A stretch of 64,000 nt of DNA, taken from Pollutibacter soli. Lineage in GTDB: Bacteria; Bacteroidota; Bacteroidia; Chitinophagales; Chitinophagaceae. The stretch is from positions 1 to 64,000 of the forward strand of contig JARJHS010000014.1 of the NCBI GenBank assembly GCA_029269725.1. Direction: 5' to 3'. Shown here one piece after another: positions 7,166-17,101 of this stretch; the first letter of the stretch is position 1; every line of letters starts with the position of its first letter. The notes below the pieces were generated by a model, which was given only the letters and a program-made list of their open reading frames with translations, was not told the origin of the DNA and did not search any database. The translations under genes were made by a program, and so were the position numbers.

Positions 7166-9193
7166 TTATTTCGCCGTAAACGTTTTTCCGTCCGGCCCTA
7201 CTCCGGTGATGGTAATACTTTTCCAGTTGGGAGGCAGGGTTGATTTAATTTGTACTATCCCTTTTGGTGTTATTTCCAAACCGCCGAAGCCCATCATCAC
7301 ACTTTGTAAGATGCCGCCTGCGCCTGTAGCGAAATAAGGGTTTGTTCCTCCCTTTGTTTCTGCAATTACCCTGAACGGCGGTTTTATGTTAGGCAGGTAT
7401 GCATCTTTAAACCAATGCAAAGCTTTCTCTTTGTTGCCCAATCTTGCATGCAACAACGTGAAAATCGCCTGGGTCATTGCAGGAGTTCCTTCATCGGGCA
7501 CACGGGTTTCATAATATTCAAGATCTTTTTTGGCCTGTGCGGGATCGTTTACTTCTTTCAATGGATAAGCCAGCAGGTTTACATCTGCCTGCTTGATGCC
7601 CTCGCCTTTGTACGAAGCATGCTCTCTCGTAACACCATTTTCCATTTTCAGTACCGGGATATTATTCGCAACATTCATCCAATCCGGATTCGCTGTAACA
7701 TTCAACAGTTTCGCAGCTTCCGTTGCGAATTGAAGATTAGCCCTGGCAGCGGCATTGGTGAATGCATTATTATCGACGTTCTCGGCCCACTCATCCGCGG
7801 CGACAACATTTTTAATATCATATTTTCCAGGACCATTTCTCTCCACACGACTTGCCCAGAAATCGGCAGTTGCAGAAAGTATGGGCCAGCCTTTTTCACG
7901 CAGCCAGTTTTTATCCTGCGTTACACAATAGTAATTCCATGCGGCGATGGCTACACACGCTGTGATATGATGTTCGAAAGGTCCGCTCAAAGCCCATACC
8001 GGAGTTTCCTCTACACCTGTTTCAGCACTTTCCCAGGGGTACATAGCTCCTTTATATCCTTTGCTGAATGCATTTCGTTTCGCTGCTTCCAATCTTTGAA
8101 ATCGGTACTCAATCATGCTTTTTGCTATTTCAGGATGCAATACCAGCACAGCCGGATACATCCATAATTCCGTATCCCAGAAGACATGCCCGTTGTAACC
8201 GAGTCCGCTTAATCCCATCGGTGATGGTGATAAGGCGGTCCCCTCTCTTGTGAATGAATACAGGTGATACATCATGCTGTGTACGTCCTGCTGACTTTGC
8301 GGATCACCCTCTATCTGAATATCGCTTTTCCATAAATCATTCCATGCCTTAGTATGAAAATTGATCAGGCGGTCCCTACCCTCCAGTTTTGCAAAAATGG
8401 TGGCTCTTTCTGCTTCGTTGAGCGGATCGTCATGGTGTGCGGATGTAATTGATGAACCTGCTATCGTAAAGCGATAAGTTTCGCCGGCTTTGATCTTCCG
8501 GCTGAACTTCATCAGGTGCATATTGTTGTCCCACATTTCGTGGATCACTCTTGGTTCATGACCATGCTCTTCACTGAATAAAAAAGTGTTGCTCGCGCAC
8601 ATCAGTAATTTCCCCGTAGGACTTTTTGCGGAGGAGGTCAATAAACTGATCACGACATGAGGTCTGTCAATTTCATTGTAATAGTTCTGTACATCCTTCA
8701 ACGCATCCGGAGCTTCCATAGCACTTGCACCGGTGATAGTGATATCTTTTTTTGCCGTAATACTGATATCCATCAAGACCGTGTAAGGTAAATGACGCAA
8801 AGAATAATAGGTAGAAGTTACTGTTGATTTATCAGCATAATCAAACTGTGTGGTGAAACTGGCTTTCTGCATGTCCAGTTCCTGTTGCATGTTCGTGGCC
8901 GACTTATTGTCGATTCGTTTACCATCTATTTCAAGGTACATATTGAGCAGGTTGAAGCTTTTCAGAAAATTGCTCACCCTTCCCCTGCCGTACAGATCAT
9001 ATGCGCCCGCGAGTACAACTTCCTTTACTTTGAATGGCTCCGGCGAAGAAACAATGCCAATCATACCATTGGCAACGGTGATGCCGTAGTAGTCGTTCGG
9101 ATCAATGCTGGAAGCTTTTATCTTCCAGGGATCCTGAGCGGAGAGAGAATACTGGATACAGAATAGCAGGAACAGACTGGATAGAAGTTTCAT
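7166..9193 (-). CDS. Secreted glycoside hydrolase family 65 protein
   Basis: 675 aa with a cleavable signal peptide (MKLLSSLFLLFCIQYSLSAQ). Organisation matches GH65: an N-terminal beta-sandwich domain (about 20-270), a linker, an (alpha/alpha)6-barrel (about 300-620) and a short C-terminal beta domain. The barrel shows WDTELWMYPAVLVLHPE and, at about residue 467, ADEWAENVDNNAFTNA, where the Glu after Asp aligns with the general acid of the family. GH65 members are phosphorylases or hydrolases acting on alpha-glucosyl disaccharides. The signal peptide and DEW context favour an exported hydrolase (acid-trehalase or glucosyl-galactosyl type). The substrate cannot be read from sequence. It stands alone. 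Confidence 0.85.
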   Translation of the reverse strand: MKLLSSLFLLFCIQYSLSAQDPWKIKASSIDPNDYYGITVANGMIGIVSSPEPFKVKEVVLAGAYDLYGRGRVSNFLKSFNLLNMYLEIDGKRIDNKSATNMQQELDMQKASFTTQFDYADKSTVTSTYYSLRHLPYTVLMDISITAKKDITITGASAMEAPDALKDVQNYYNEIDRPHVVISLLTSSAKSPTGKLLMCASNTFLFSEEHGHEPRVIHEMWDNNMHLMKFSRKIKAGETYRFTIAGSSITSAHHDDPLNEAERATIFAKLEGRDRLINFHTKAWNDLWKSDIQIEGDPQSQQDVHSMMYHLYSFTREGTALSPSPMGLSGLGYNGHVFWDTELWMYPAVLVLHPEIAKSMIEYRFQRLEAAKRNAFSKGYKGAMYPWESAETGVEETPVWALSGPFEHHITACVAIAAWNYYCVTQDKNWLREKGWPILSATADFWASRVERNGPGKYDIKNVVAADEWAENVDNNAFTNAAARANLQFATEAAKLLNVTANPDWMNVANNIPVLKMENGVTREHASYKGEGIKQADVNLLAYPLKEVNDPAQAKKDLEYYETRVPDEGTPAMTQAIFTLLHARLGNKEKALHWFKDAYLPNIKPPFRVIAETKGGTNPYFATGAGGILQSVMMGFGGLEITPKGIVQIKSTLPPNWKSITITGVGPDGKTFTAK

Positions 9194-9760
9194 AAAATAG
9201 TTTTTGAGATAGGCAAATCGATATCATTGATACACTACGTTTTTGATCAACATCTACAATGGTTGTCAAATGGTGATCATCCTGTACATTAAAATAGGGA
9301 ATGTTTTGATTCCGTGATAAATGTTCAATTGATCGCAGCATTCATTCCCGCATTGTCAGGCACTTCGTGATGCAAAGAGCATTTCTTTTTGTACCTGAAC
9401 CCCAATCTTTCAAGTTGGATTCGCCTGGCAGTATTATGTGAAGGACAACATTATCAGTATGCGTTATTGAAGGCAAATTCTCTTTATTATTCAATAATAG
9501 AATGCTTAATTGAGCCGGTTCCTGCACGAGGCGGCGGTGTTGTTCCCCCGGGTCATATCGCGGGATAATCATCCTGTCGGGGTCTGTCGGAACTGTACAG
9601 GATGCTCAGGATTTCTTACTGCGGCGTTGTAATGTAGTAGTTATGATGATAAACAGTACTTTTAGGACTACCATTCCTGCTTCTACATTCGCAAACACAT
9701 TTTATGTTCAAACCGGATAAAAGGGTTTCGTCAATACCTTGCCATACGCAAAGGATGGGT
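9194..9760. other. Divergent intergenic region between GH65 and MscS genes
   Basis: Short minus-strand open frames (9102-9341, 9342-9572) are present but have no signal, family or codon character that convinces me. No strong hairpin was noticed. Confidence 0.5.
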
Positions 9761-12208
9761 ATGATGGATCTTTTTTTAAGGGTTTTCATTTGCGTGACTG
9801 TGGCTATATGCTTATGCATTCTGCCTGCTGAGGGCCAGGTCGATACAGGAGCAACATTAACGGAAATAGGTGCAGACACCACCTTGATAAAGCCCAAAAA
9901 GATGCGGAAAGTGATGGAGGATCTCGGTGAAAGGGCAAAAGGAAGAAATATCCAAAAATTTGCAGAAACCAGAAATGCCATACGCCAGTCAGATATTATT
10001 GATCAGATAAAACGGATAACCCTTCAGGCAAGTGACTTTGTAAAGACCAGTATCGATACCGCTGCCATATGGAAAGATTATTATAATACAGATTCACTAT
10101 TTCAATTGGCAGGAGAAGGCATTTTCACGAACACTGAGGAAATACAGACACATAGGAATCTCACGATTTCTTATAAGATCATCAGCGTATTGCTGGCTAA
10201 ATCAATACAACGAAAGGAGCAGGTTGATAATTACAGGAAACAACTCGCAGATTACAAATACAGGCTTGATTCACTAAGTGCTGATTCCACTCTGTATCAA
10301 TTCCCTGCAGACTCCGCCACCTTTGCCGAATACCTCAACACACTTTTTCTCGCGGTAGCGGATGTTGCTCCTGCAGACAGTGCCATAATGAAATCTATTG
10401 AAAATGTGCATGGCCTGCAGATACAGTTAACATTGCAGGTGAATAGATTTAGCAAGGCGTTGGAACAAATCGATGCCGCCCGTGCAGCCCTTTCTTCCAA
10501 CATTTCTCAACGCGAATATGTAAATATCTGGACACCTATCCCCTATTTACGACCATTGCCGGAAATCATATATTTCTCGAAACAAAAAAATCAGCTTGCT
10601 TTAAATTATTATGCGGAGCGTAACAAGGGTAAAATTATATTCACCGTACTGATGATTTTTTCGCTGAGTATTTTTCTTAGAAGTCTGAAGCGAAAACTCA
10701 AAGAAGAAAATGAACTAAAGAAAGATTTTACCGGCCAACTGGTTTTCAGACATCCTGTACATTCAGCTATTTTCATCGGGCTTAATCTCCTTCAATTCCT
10801 TTTTAAGGATCCACCGTTTGTATTTGCCATGATTTTCTGGATCATCTCTGCTTTTTGCCTTACTATAGTTTTCCGGGGATATATCACAAGACTGTGGACA
10901 GTGTTCTGGCTTACCATGACTTCTCTGTTTTTGCTCTCATGCGCGACCAATCTTATCCTCCAGGCGTCGCGTCAGGAAAGATGGTGGATGTTGTTGCTGG
11001 CGATCGTTGGAATAATTGTCGGAATTTATTCCCTGTTAAAAGGGAAGAGAAGCCAACTCAGGGAAAAAGGAATTATTTATTTTACGGGTTTTGTGATATT
11101 GCTGGAATTGTTTGCCGTTTTTTTCAATGTTATCGGACGGTATAATTTATCAAAAACGCTACTCACCAGTGGTTTTATAAACGTAATTATCGGTATTGAA
11201 TTCCTCCGGACTGCCAGGTTAGTACATGAAATGATATTCGTGGCCTCAAAGTATTATGGCGAGTCAGAAAAAAAAGTATCTCTCATAGATATTGAAAGAC
11301 GCCGATCCGGTTTACCCCCGGTATATTATGTAGTGGTGCTTACTGGTTGGTTCATTTTATTCGCGCGTAATTTTTACGCTTTCCGGTTACTAACGACCCC
11401 GCTTGAACGAATGTTGGTGGAAGAACATACCATTGCAAATTATAGCTTCACGCTCTCCAATGTTCTGGTATTTATAGTCATTATCGCGATTTCAACTTTA
11501 CTCGCCCAGGTTATTTCATTTTTTACCGCTCCCAAACCTGGAACAATCCCTGACAAAAACAGTACCAAATCAAAAATGGGTAGCTGGATATTACTAGTCA
11601 GGATTGCCATTATCAGTGGTGGATTATTTTTAGCAGCAGCTGCAGCCGGCATTCCAATGGATCGGATCACACTTTTGTTAGGCGCACTGGGTGTGGGCAT
11701 CGGCTTTGGCCTCCAGGAGCTTACGAGCAGCCTCATCAGCGGTATTATCATCGCATTTGAAAAGCCCGTAAACGTAGGGGATTTTGTAGAAGTCGATGCA
11801 CAGTCAGGCATCATGAAATCAATCGGATTCAGAAGCAGCGTGATCACCAGCGAGGATGGCGCTAATGTCATTATACCAAATGCCACATTACTGAGCTCTA
11901 ATCTCATTAACTGGACTATGAGTAATGAGAAAAGAAGGGTCGATGTGGATGTTCAGATGATGTTTGGTACTGACCTGACAAAAATTAAAACCATTTTACT
12001 TGAGCTTCTAGCATCCGATGCGCGTATCTTAAAACAACCTGCACCCGCGGTGGAATTGGTGGAATTTAAAAAAGACACTGTCAGTATCCGCGTTTATTTT
12101 TGGGTGGCAAAGGTATTGGAATGGGAATCCGTGCGTAGTGACCTGATCATGGAAATTGACCGCTTGTTTAGAGAGCATGCGTTCCCGATGCCATTGACAC
12201 AGGGGTAA
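9761..12208 (+). CDS. Large MscS-type mechanosensitive ion channel
   Basis: About 815 aa. Signal peptide (MMDLFLRVFICVTVAICL...), a periplasmic helical region of about 270 residues, a series of hydrophobic helices, then the MscS core. The pore helix and following strand read LGALGVGIGFGLQELTSSLISG...FEKPVNVGDFVEV, the hallmark of the family. The size and periplasmic domain place it with the large MscK/MscM-like members, which release solutes on hypo-osmotic shock. Start: ATG at 9761 puts the signal peptide at the very N-terminus and has AAAGGA 5 bp upstream. An ATG at 9704 in the same frame would add 19 residues. Confidence 0.85.
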   Translation: MMDLFLRVFICVTVAICLCILPAEGQVDTGATLTEIGADTTLIKPKKMRKVMEDLGERAKGRNIQKFAETRNAIRQSDIIDQIKRITLQASDFVKTSIDTAAIWKDYYNTDSLFQLAGEGIFTNTEEIQTHRNLTISYKIISVLLAKSIQRKEQVDNYRKQLADYKYRLDSLSADSTLYQFPADSATFAEYLNTLFLAVADVAPADSAIMKSIENVHGLQIQLTLQVNRFSKALEQIDAARAALSSNISQREYVNIWTPIPYLRPLPEIIYFSKQKNQLALNYYAERNKGKIIFTVLMIFSLSIFLRSLKRKLKEENELKKDFTGQLVFRHPVHSAIFIGLNLLQFLFKDPPFVFAMIFWIISAFCLTIVFRGYITRLWTVFWLTMTSLFLLSCATNLILQASRQERWWMLLLAIVGIIVGIYSLLKGKRSQLREKGIIYFTGFVILLELFAVFFNVIGRYNLSKTLLTSGFINVIIGIEFLRTARLVHEMIFVASKYYGESEKKVSLIDIERRRSGLPPVYYVVVLTGWFILFARNFYAFRLLTTPLERMLVEEHTIANYSFTLSNVLVFIVIIAISTLLAQVISFFTAPKPGTIPDKNSTKSKMGSWILLVRIAIISGGLFLAAAAAGIPMDRITLLLGALGVGIGFGLQELTSSLISGIIIAFEKPVNVGDFVEVDAQSGIMKSIGFRSSVITSEDGANVIIPNATLLSSNLINWTMSNEKRRVDVDVQMMFGTDLTKIKTILLELLASDARILKQPAPAVELVEFKKDTVSIRVYFWVAKVLEWESVRSDLIMEIDRLFREHAFPMPLTQG

Positions 12209-12442
12209 TATCTCCGGATGCAATCATTTTGTACACTGCTCCGTCATCGACTTTGATTTTGTCGTCAAAAACAAAAATGCCTCACCTGCTGAAACGCTTT
12301 CTGCATGCTGGTACACGTTTTCACAGCACTGTGAGACAGGACCCGAACCCAATCCGGTATTTATCCTGAAATCAATTTCTTGCAAATAACTTTTAAATTG
12401 TATTATACCGGGACATTTTAATAAGGGTAGTAAATTTAACAG

Positions 12443-13273
12443 ATGCAAAACGATTCGGTTGCTTATATAAAAATGAAAAAAGTCAGTATTAACGAAGTGC
12501 TTGATGCTGATGATGAACTGGCAATAGAAGAGCCACTGGAGATTAATGTACGATTTGAAAACAAAGGAATTCCGGTACAAAAATGTGTTTCCATTACGAT
12601 GCGAACACCCGGTAATGATGAAGAATTAGGTGTTGGTTTCTTATTCACTGAGGGCATCATTCAAAAAAGAGAAGATGTTGCTGACGTAAGCAGCGCTCCG
12701 GTGGCAGGCAATAAAGTGCTCATCACTTTGAACAAAAATAAACAACCATTGCTTCAGAATGCTGAACGCAATTTCTATACTACTTCCAGTTGCGGGGTTT
12801 GCGGAAAGACGGGCATAGATGCCATCAGAACTACATCTGTCTATAAAAATGATACAGATGAAATTTGCTTACCGGCCGATTTATTTTACCATTTAAACGA
12901 TGTATTAAGAAAAAAACAGGCCGTGTTTGAAAGTACCGGTGGCTTACATGCTTCTGCGTTATTTGATTTGCATGGAAATTTCACAATGCTTCGGGAAGAT
13001 GTTGGCCGACACAATGCATTGGATAAAGTAATCGGCACTGCTTTTTTAAATGACCAGTTGCCGTTGAACAATTCAATTTTATTATTGAGTGGAAGAGCAA
13101 GTTTTGAATTGGTGCAAAAAGCAACAATGGCAGGAATAAAAATAATTGCTGCCATCGGGGCACCATCCAGCTTAGCAGTTCAGCTGGCAGAAGAGACAGG
13201 TATAACGTTGATCGGTTTTTTACGCAATCAGCGATTCAACATTTACTCGGGCGAACAAAGGATCAGGTTATAG
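12443..13273 (+). CDS. fdhD: FdhD, formate dehydrogenase accessory sulfurtransferase
   Basis: 276 aa. The FdhD signature is complete: TMRTPGNDEELGVGFLFTEG near residue 55, the paired cysteines in SSCGVCGKTG (about residues 115-120) and EDVGRHNALDKVIG with the following LSGRASFELVQKA. FdhD passes sulfur from a cysteine desulfurase to the molybdenum bis-MGD cofactor of formate-dehydrogenase-like enzymes. Its target is almost surely the oxidoreductase two genes downstream. A second in-frame ATG at 12473 (MKKVSINEV) is a possible alternative start. Confidence 0.95.
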   Translation: MQNDSVAYIKMKKVSINEVLDADDELAIEEPLEINVRFENKGIPVQKCVSITMRTPGNDEELGVGFLFTEGIIQKREDVADVSSAPVAGNKVLITLNKNKQPLLQNAERNFYTTSSCGVCGKTGIDAIRTTSVYKNDTDEICLPADLFYHLNDVLRKKQAVFESTGGLHASALFDLHGNFTMLREDVGRHNALDKVIGTAFLNDQLPLNNSILLLSGRASFELVQKATMAGIKIIAAIGAPSSLAVQLAEETGITLIGFLRNQRFNIYSGEQRIRL

Positions 13274-13311
13274 CTGGTTCGAAATAAATCGATAGCATAA
13301 ATGACCACTTT

Positions 13312-13677
13312 ATGAAACTACGCATCAAAGGAAATTCAATACGTCTTCGATTGTCAAAACCAGAGGTTGAAAAGCTCGCGGTGGCCAACTATCTCGAAGA
13401 GCGTACCCCATTTGGCAACAATAGTTTTCGTTACGCTTTACAGACTACAGATGCTGCTGAAATTTCTGCTGATTTTGATGGCAGCAAAATCACTGTGTTC
13501 ATCCCTGAAATCTTTATTAAAGACTGGGCGGTAAATGATGTGGTGGGGTTTAATGCAGCAATGCATGTTAGTGATACAGAATCTATATTCATTTTAGTAG
13601 AAAAAGATTTTAAATGCCTTGATGAAGCAACTGAAGACCAGTCGAACAACTATGAAAACCCGAATAAAACCTGCTGA
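13312..13677 (+). CDS. DUF7009-like small protein of the fdh operon
   Basis: 121 aa beginning MKLRIKGNSIRLRLSKPEV, which I recall as the start of DUF7009 proteins. Soluble, no signal peptide. The C-terminus EDQSNNYENPNKTC ends in Cys. It lies 38 bp after fdhD and 2 bp before the molybdopterin oxidoreductase gene, so translation is tightly linked to the latter. A chaperone or assembly role for the enzyme is an inference from position. Confidence 0.8.
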   Translation: MKLRIKGNSIRLRLSKPEVEKLAVANYLEERTPFGNNSFRYALQTTDAAEISADFDGSKITVFIPEIFIKDWAVNDVVGFNAAMHVSDTESIFILVEKDFKCLDEATEDQSNNYENPNKTC

Positions 13678-13679
13678 TC

Positions 13680-16028
13680 ATGAACGATGGATCAAAACAG
13701 CCTGGTGCAGAAAATCCTGAATTATTTACCGGGTTGAAACGAAGTAAAATCAGGAAAGCAGCTGCCGGTGTGGGTGCCGTTATGTACGCCGGTAAAATGA
13801 TTTTCAAAGAAGCGGGCTTTTTTCGTGGACTGAAAGCGTTGTTTCATTTAAATAAAAAGAGCGGGTATATCTGTCCGGGCTGTGCATGGCCCGACCCTGA
13901 CGATGAGCGATCAGCAATAGCGGAGTATTGTGAAAATGGCGCAAAGGCTGTAGCTGAAGAAACGACTACAAAAAAATTAACTGCATCATTTTTTGCGGAA
14001 AATGCAGTAAAAGATTTAGCCCTGCTCAGCGATTATGAGATCGGCAAAAAGGGTCGCATAGCACAACCAATGTATTTGTCAAAAGATAGCACTCACTATA
14101 AAGCTATTTCCTGGAAAGATGCCTTTAAGAAAATCGGCGTTGCGTTAAATAATTTGTCATCACCGGATGAAGCTATTTTTTATACATCGGGACGTACGAG
14201 CAACGAAGCAGCTTTTTTATACCAGCTTTTTGTAAGGGAGTTTGGAACGAATAATTTACCCGACTGCAGCAATATGTGCCACGAGAGCAGTGGCGTTGCA
14301 TTAACAGAATCCTTAGGTGTTGGTAAAGGATCAGTAAAGCTGGACGACTTTAATGAAGCAGAAGTAATTATAATCATAGGACAAAATCCGGGCACCAATC
14401 ATCCCCGAATGCTGATTGCATTGCAAAAAGCAAAAGCGAATGGCGCTACGATCATCTCCATCAATCCCCTTCCTGAAACTGGTTTAATGGGCTTCAGTAA
14501 CCCTAAGCAGGTTAAAGGATTATTAGGTATCAGTTCGCCATTGACAGATGTTTTTTTACAGGCAAAAATAAATGGCGACATGCCTTTGTTGCAGGCGATA
14601 GAAAAACTATTACTGGAAGAAGAGGAAAAAAATCCGGGCTCAGTCTTTGACCGCGATTTTATTGAGCAAAAAACAGATGGCTTTGATGATTTTAAAAAGC
14701 ATTTGCAGCAGTTGAACATGGATGATCTGGTGAGATCTTCGGGTATTGACCTGGCGCAATTAAAAGAAACGGCGGAAATATTAAAAGATAAAAAGAAAAT
14801 TATTGCCTGCTGGGCGATGGGCCTTACCCAGCATAGAAATGCTGTTGACACGATAAAGGAAATAGTGAACCTGTTATTATTGAAAGGGAGCATTGGTAAA
14901 CCAGGTGCCGGCACATGCCCGGTCCGGGGGCATAGTAATGTACAGGGAGATCGTACCATGGGAATCAATGAACGGCCATCAAAAACTTTTTTGAAATCAA
15001 TAGAAGATCAGTTCCATTTTACTCCACCTCAGCACGAAGGTTATGATGTGGTGAAAAGCATCAACGCTATGCATGAAGGGAAAGCGAAAATATTCTTTGC
15101 ACTAGGTGGCAATTTTCTTTCTGCGACACCTGACACCAATTATACAGCCGAAGCATTGCGAAAATGCAAACTGACTGTTCATGTTTCCACCAAACTGAAT
15201 CGAAGCCATTTGATCCATGGCGAAGAAGCATTGATTTTACCCTGTCTTAGCCGCAGTGATAAAGACATTATCAATGGAGTGGAACAATTTGTTTCCTGCG
15301 AAAACTCAATGAGTGTGGTGCAATCGTCCAAAGGAGTTCTGAAGCCAGTATCCAGCCAGTTGCTTAGCGAACCTGTGATCGTGTGCAGACTGGCTAAAGC
15401 AACTTTAGGTAACCGCAGTAAGTTGAACTGGGATAAATATGAACAACACTACGATGCAATAAGAGATGACATCGAACGCACCATTGCAGGTTTTGAAAAC
15501 TACAATAAACGTATCAGAGTTGCCGGAGGTTTTTATCTGCCCAATGGTAACCGCGATGGAAATTTCGACACAGCTTTCACAAAAGCACACTTTAATATAG
15601 CAACATTTGCAGCGTTTCCAATGAAAGAAGACGAGCTGATGATGATGACCATCAGGAGCCACGATCAGTTCAATACAACCATCTATGGACTAAACGATCG
15701 CTACCGTGGTATTTTTAATGAACGACGGGTGGTATTTATGAATCAGCACGACATGAACAGCCGCGGTATAAAAGATGGTGACGTTGTAGACCTGTTTAAT
15801 AATTATGACGGGATAGCAAGGGAGGCACATAAATTTATAGCAGTTGCATATCCGATTCCTCGTGGTTGCGCAGCCACTTATTTTCCCGAAGCAAATGTAC
15901 TGGTACCTGTTTCCAGTGTTGCTTATAAAAGCAATACCCCGACTTCAAAACAGGTAGCTGTAATAGTAAAAAAACATACGGATAAAAATAAAGTTGATAT
16001 CAATAGCAAGGTGCAGACAGAAAGTTGA
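13680..16028 (+). CDS. FdhF/YdeP-type molybdopterin oxidoreductase
   Basis: 782 aa, the size of the FdhF/YdeP family. The N-terminus carries one CxxC (YICPGCAWPDPDDERS, about residue 62) instead of a four-Cys iron-sulfur motif. The core has YTSGRTSNEAAFLYQLF, NMCHESSG (about residue 200), GQNPGTNHPRM and TCPVRGHSNVQGDRTMGI. All are molybdopterin-guanine-dinucleotide binding signatures. The C-terminal domain ends in TYFPEANVLVP and SNTPTSKQVAV. Such enzymes are formate-dehydrogenase homologues whose substrate is mostly unknown; in Escherichia coli YdeP is linked to acid resistance. No Tat signal, so cytoplasmic. In an operon with fdhD, which sulfurates the cofactor. Confidence 0.92.
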   Translation: MNDGSKQPGAENPELFTGLKRSKIRKAAAGVGAVMYAGKMIFKEAGFFRGLKALFHLNKKSGYICPGCAWPDPDDERSAIAEYCENGAKAVAEETTTKKLTASFFAENAVKDLALLSDYEIGKKGRIAQPMYLSKDSTHYKAISWKDAFKKIGVALNNLSSPDEAIFYTSGRTSNEAAFLYQLFVREFGTNNLPDCSNMCHESSGVALTESLGVGKGSVKLDDFNEAEVIIIIGQNPGTNHPRMLIALQKAKANGATIISINPLPETGLMGFSNPKQVKGLLGISSPLTDVFLQAKINGDMPLLQAIEKLLLEEEEKNPGSVFDRDFIEQKTDGFDDFKKHLQQLNMDDLVRSSGIDLAQLKETAEILKDKKKIIACWAMGLTQHRNAVDTIKEIVNLLLLKGSIGKPGAGTCPVRGHSNVQGDRTMGINERPSKTFLKSIEDQFHFTPPQHEGYDVVKSINAMHEGKAKIFFALGGNFLSATPDTNYTAEALRKCKLTVHVSTKLNRSHLIHGEEALILPCLSRSDKDIINGVEQFVSCENSMSVVQSSKGVLKPVSSQLLSEPVIVCRLAKATLGNRSKLNWDKYEQHYDAIRDDIERTIAGFENYNKRIRVAGGFYLPNGNRDGNFDTAFTKAHFNIATFAAFPMKEDELMMMTIRSHDQFNTTIYGLNDRYRGIFNERRVVFMNQHDMNSRGIKDGDVVDLFNNYDGIAREAHKFIAVAYPIPRGCAATYFPEANVLVPVSSVAYKSNTPTSKQVAVIVKKHTDKNKVDINSKVQTES

Positions 16029-16081
16029 ACCAGTATAAGTCTGACTGCAGTTGCAGGAAAGGCTTTGGAAATTTAGTAATT

Positions 16082-16273
16082 CTAAACTTTATGTTGCCTG
16101 TATTTTTCCGGTCTTTGTCCGGTCAGCATTTCAAGTTCCGATAATACTGATTCAATTTTCAGGCAGATATCCTTTGTTTGTAAAAAACGCGTGCCGTCGC
16201 GAATTACATCACTCAGGAGCTGTCGTAAGTCCGCCAATTCTTTGTTTAGTTCAACAACTTTATCATCCGGCAT
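16082..16273 (-). CDS. Small coiled-coil protein
   Basis: 63 aa (MPDDKVVELNKELADLRQLL start). Almost entirely amphipathic helix with heptad-spaced Leu and Ile, so a short coiled coil is likely. No signal peptide. Convergent with the fdh operon. No family recognised. It overlaps a longer + strand frame (16051-16365) that has no coding character, so I prefer this one. Confidence 0.55.
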   Translation of the reverse strand: MPDDKVVELNKELADLRQLLSDVIRDGTRFLQTKDICLKIESVLSELEMLTGQRPEKYRQHKV

Positions 16274-17101
16274 ATTGCCACATTAATACTGTTCGGTTTA
16301 ATATTTTAACACAACAGGAAATTCAAATCCTCACTTCAGCTTTTTTACCAGCTATAAAAAGATGATATGGCTGATTGTGAACATATACTGATTTCCCGGT
16401 AAAGCGATTTGGAAAACACCTGATTCAACGAACACCGAATAACGATGAACCTGCCTTTGCCGGCAGGCGAATAACGATCACCAATGCCCGCCAACGGCTC
16501 ACACTTTATCAGCAATCCCTAAATAAATAATGCGCAGAAATATTGGTCTCCAAAACTGAAATGAAAACTCTTCTTAAAAGACTTTTCTGAACGAGACGAT
16601 CTTTTTCAGGTCGAAATTTTATAAATCAGTAAAAGTTCTATTCGTACCCCGGCAATTTAGAAAGTGACTGTGAATACTAACACAAGGACCACATTTCTTC
16701 GATACAATTGCTCGTTGAAAGGCGATAATTGGTATTCTGAAGTTACCTATTTCCCCGGACCCCCAGTGATTTAGTTTTTGACCAACCGCTTTTCATATCC
16801 AACGGCTATGAATGCTAATCATTGGTTTTGCTCTCTTTTAATAATACCCATCGCATGTTATCCTTTTAAAAATGCAATCCGGGGATATGTTCTTTAACCT
16901 CGCATGGTTAGTCTCAGTTTTCCCGGCTCGTAAAGAATTCCCATGAATTGGGATTTACAAAATGTGGTTAATGCGAAGAATGACCAACGTCATATGAATA
17001 TCTGATAGTTCTTTAGTATGAAAGCTGAATTTCGACGTACTTATGCATGTTGAAGATTTAAGCGACAAAGCTTATAGTATTATAAAGTGCAACTTAAATA
17101 A
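16274..17101. other. Long intergenic region
   Basis: No gene seen. It contains the degenerate heptamer repeat with inverted repeat at 16429-16481 and the upstream region of the type IX cargo gene. Confidence 0.6.
16429..16481. repeat. Degenerate CGAAnAn heptamers around a palindrome
   Basis: Reads as heptamers CGAACAC, CGAATAA, CGATGAA, then CCTGCC-TTTGCC-GGCAGG (6-bp stem, 6-nt loop), then CGAATAA, CGATCAC. The units belong to the same family as the minus-strand reading (CGAACAA) of the array at 99-215. Confidence 0.7.

Noticed and set aside
7415-8167. 250-codon + strand open frame
   Set aside because: Antisense to the well-supported GH65 gene, Cys/Phe-rich shadow composition and no family.
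9102-9572. Two minus-strand frames upstream of the GH65 gene
   Set aside because: No family, no ribosome-binding site, low-quality composition; the first overlaps the GH65 start.
16051-16365. 104-codon + strand open frame after fdhF
   Set aside because: Overlaps the better coiled-coil gene on the other strand; composition not protein-like.
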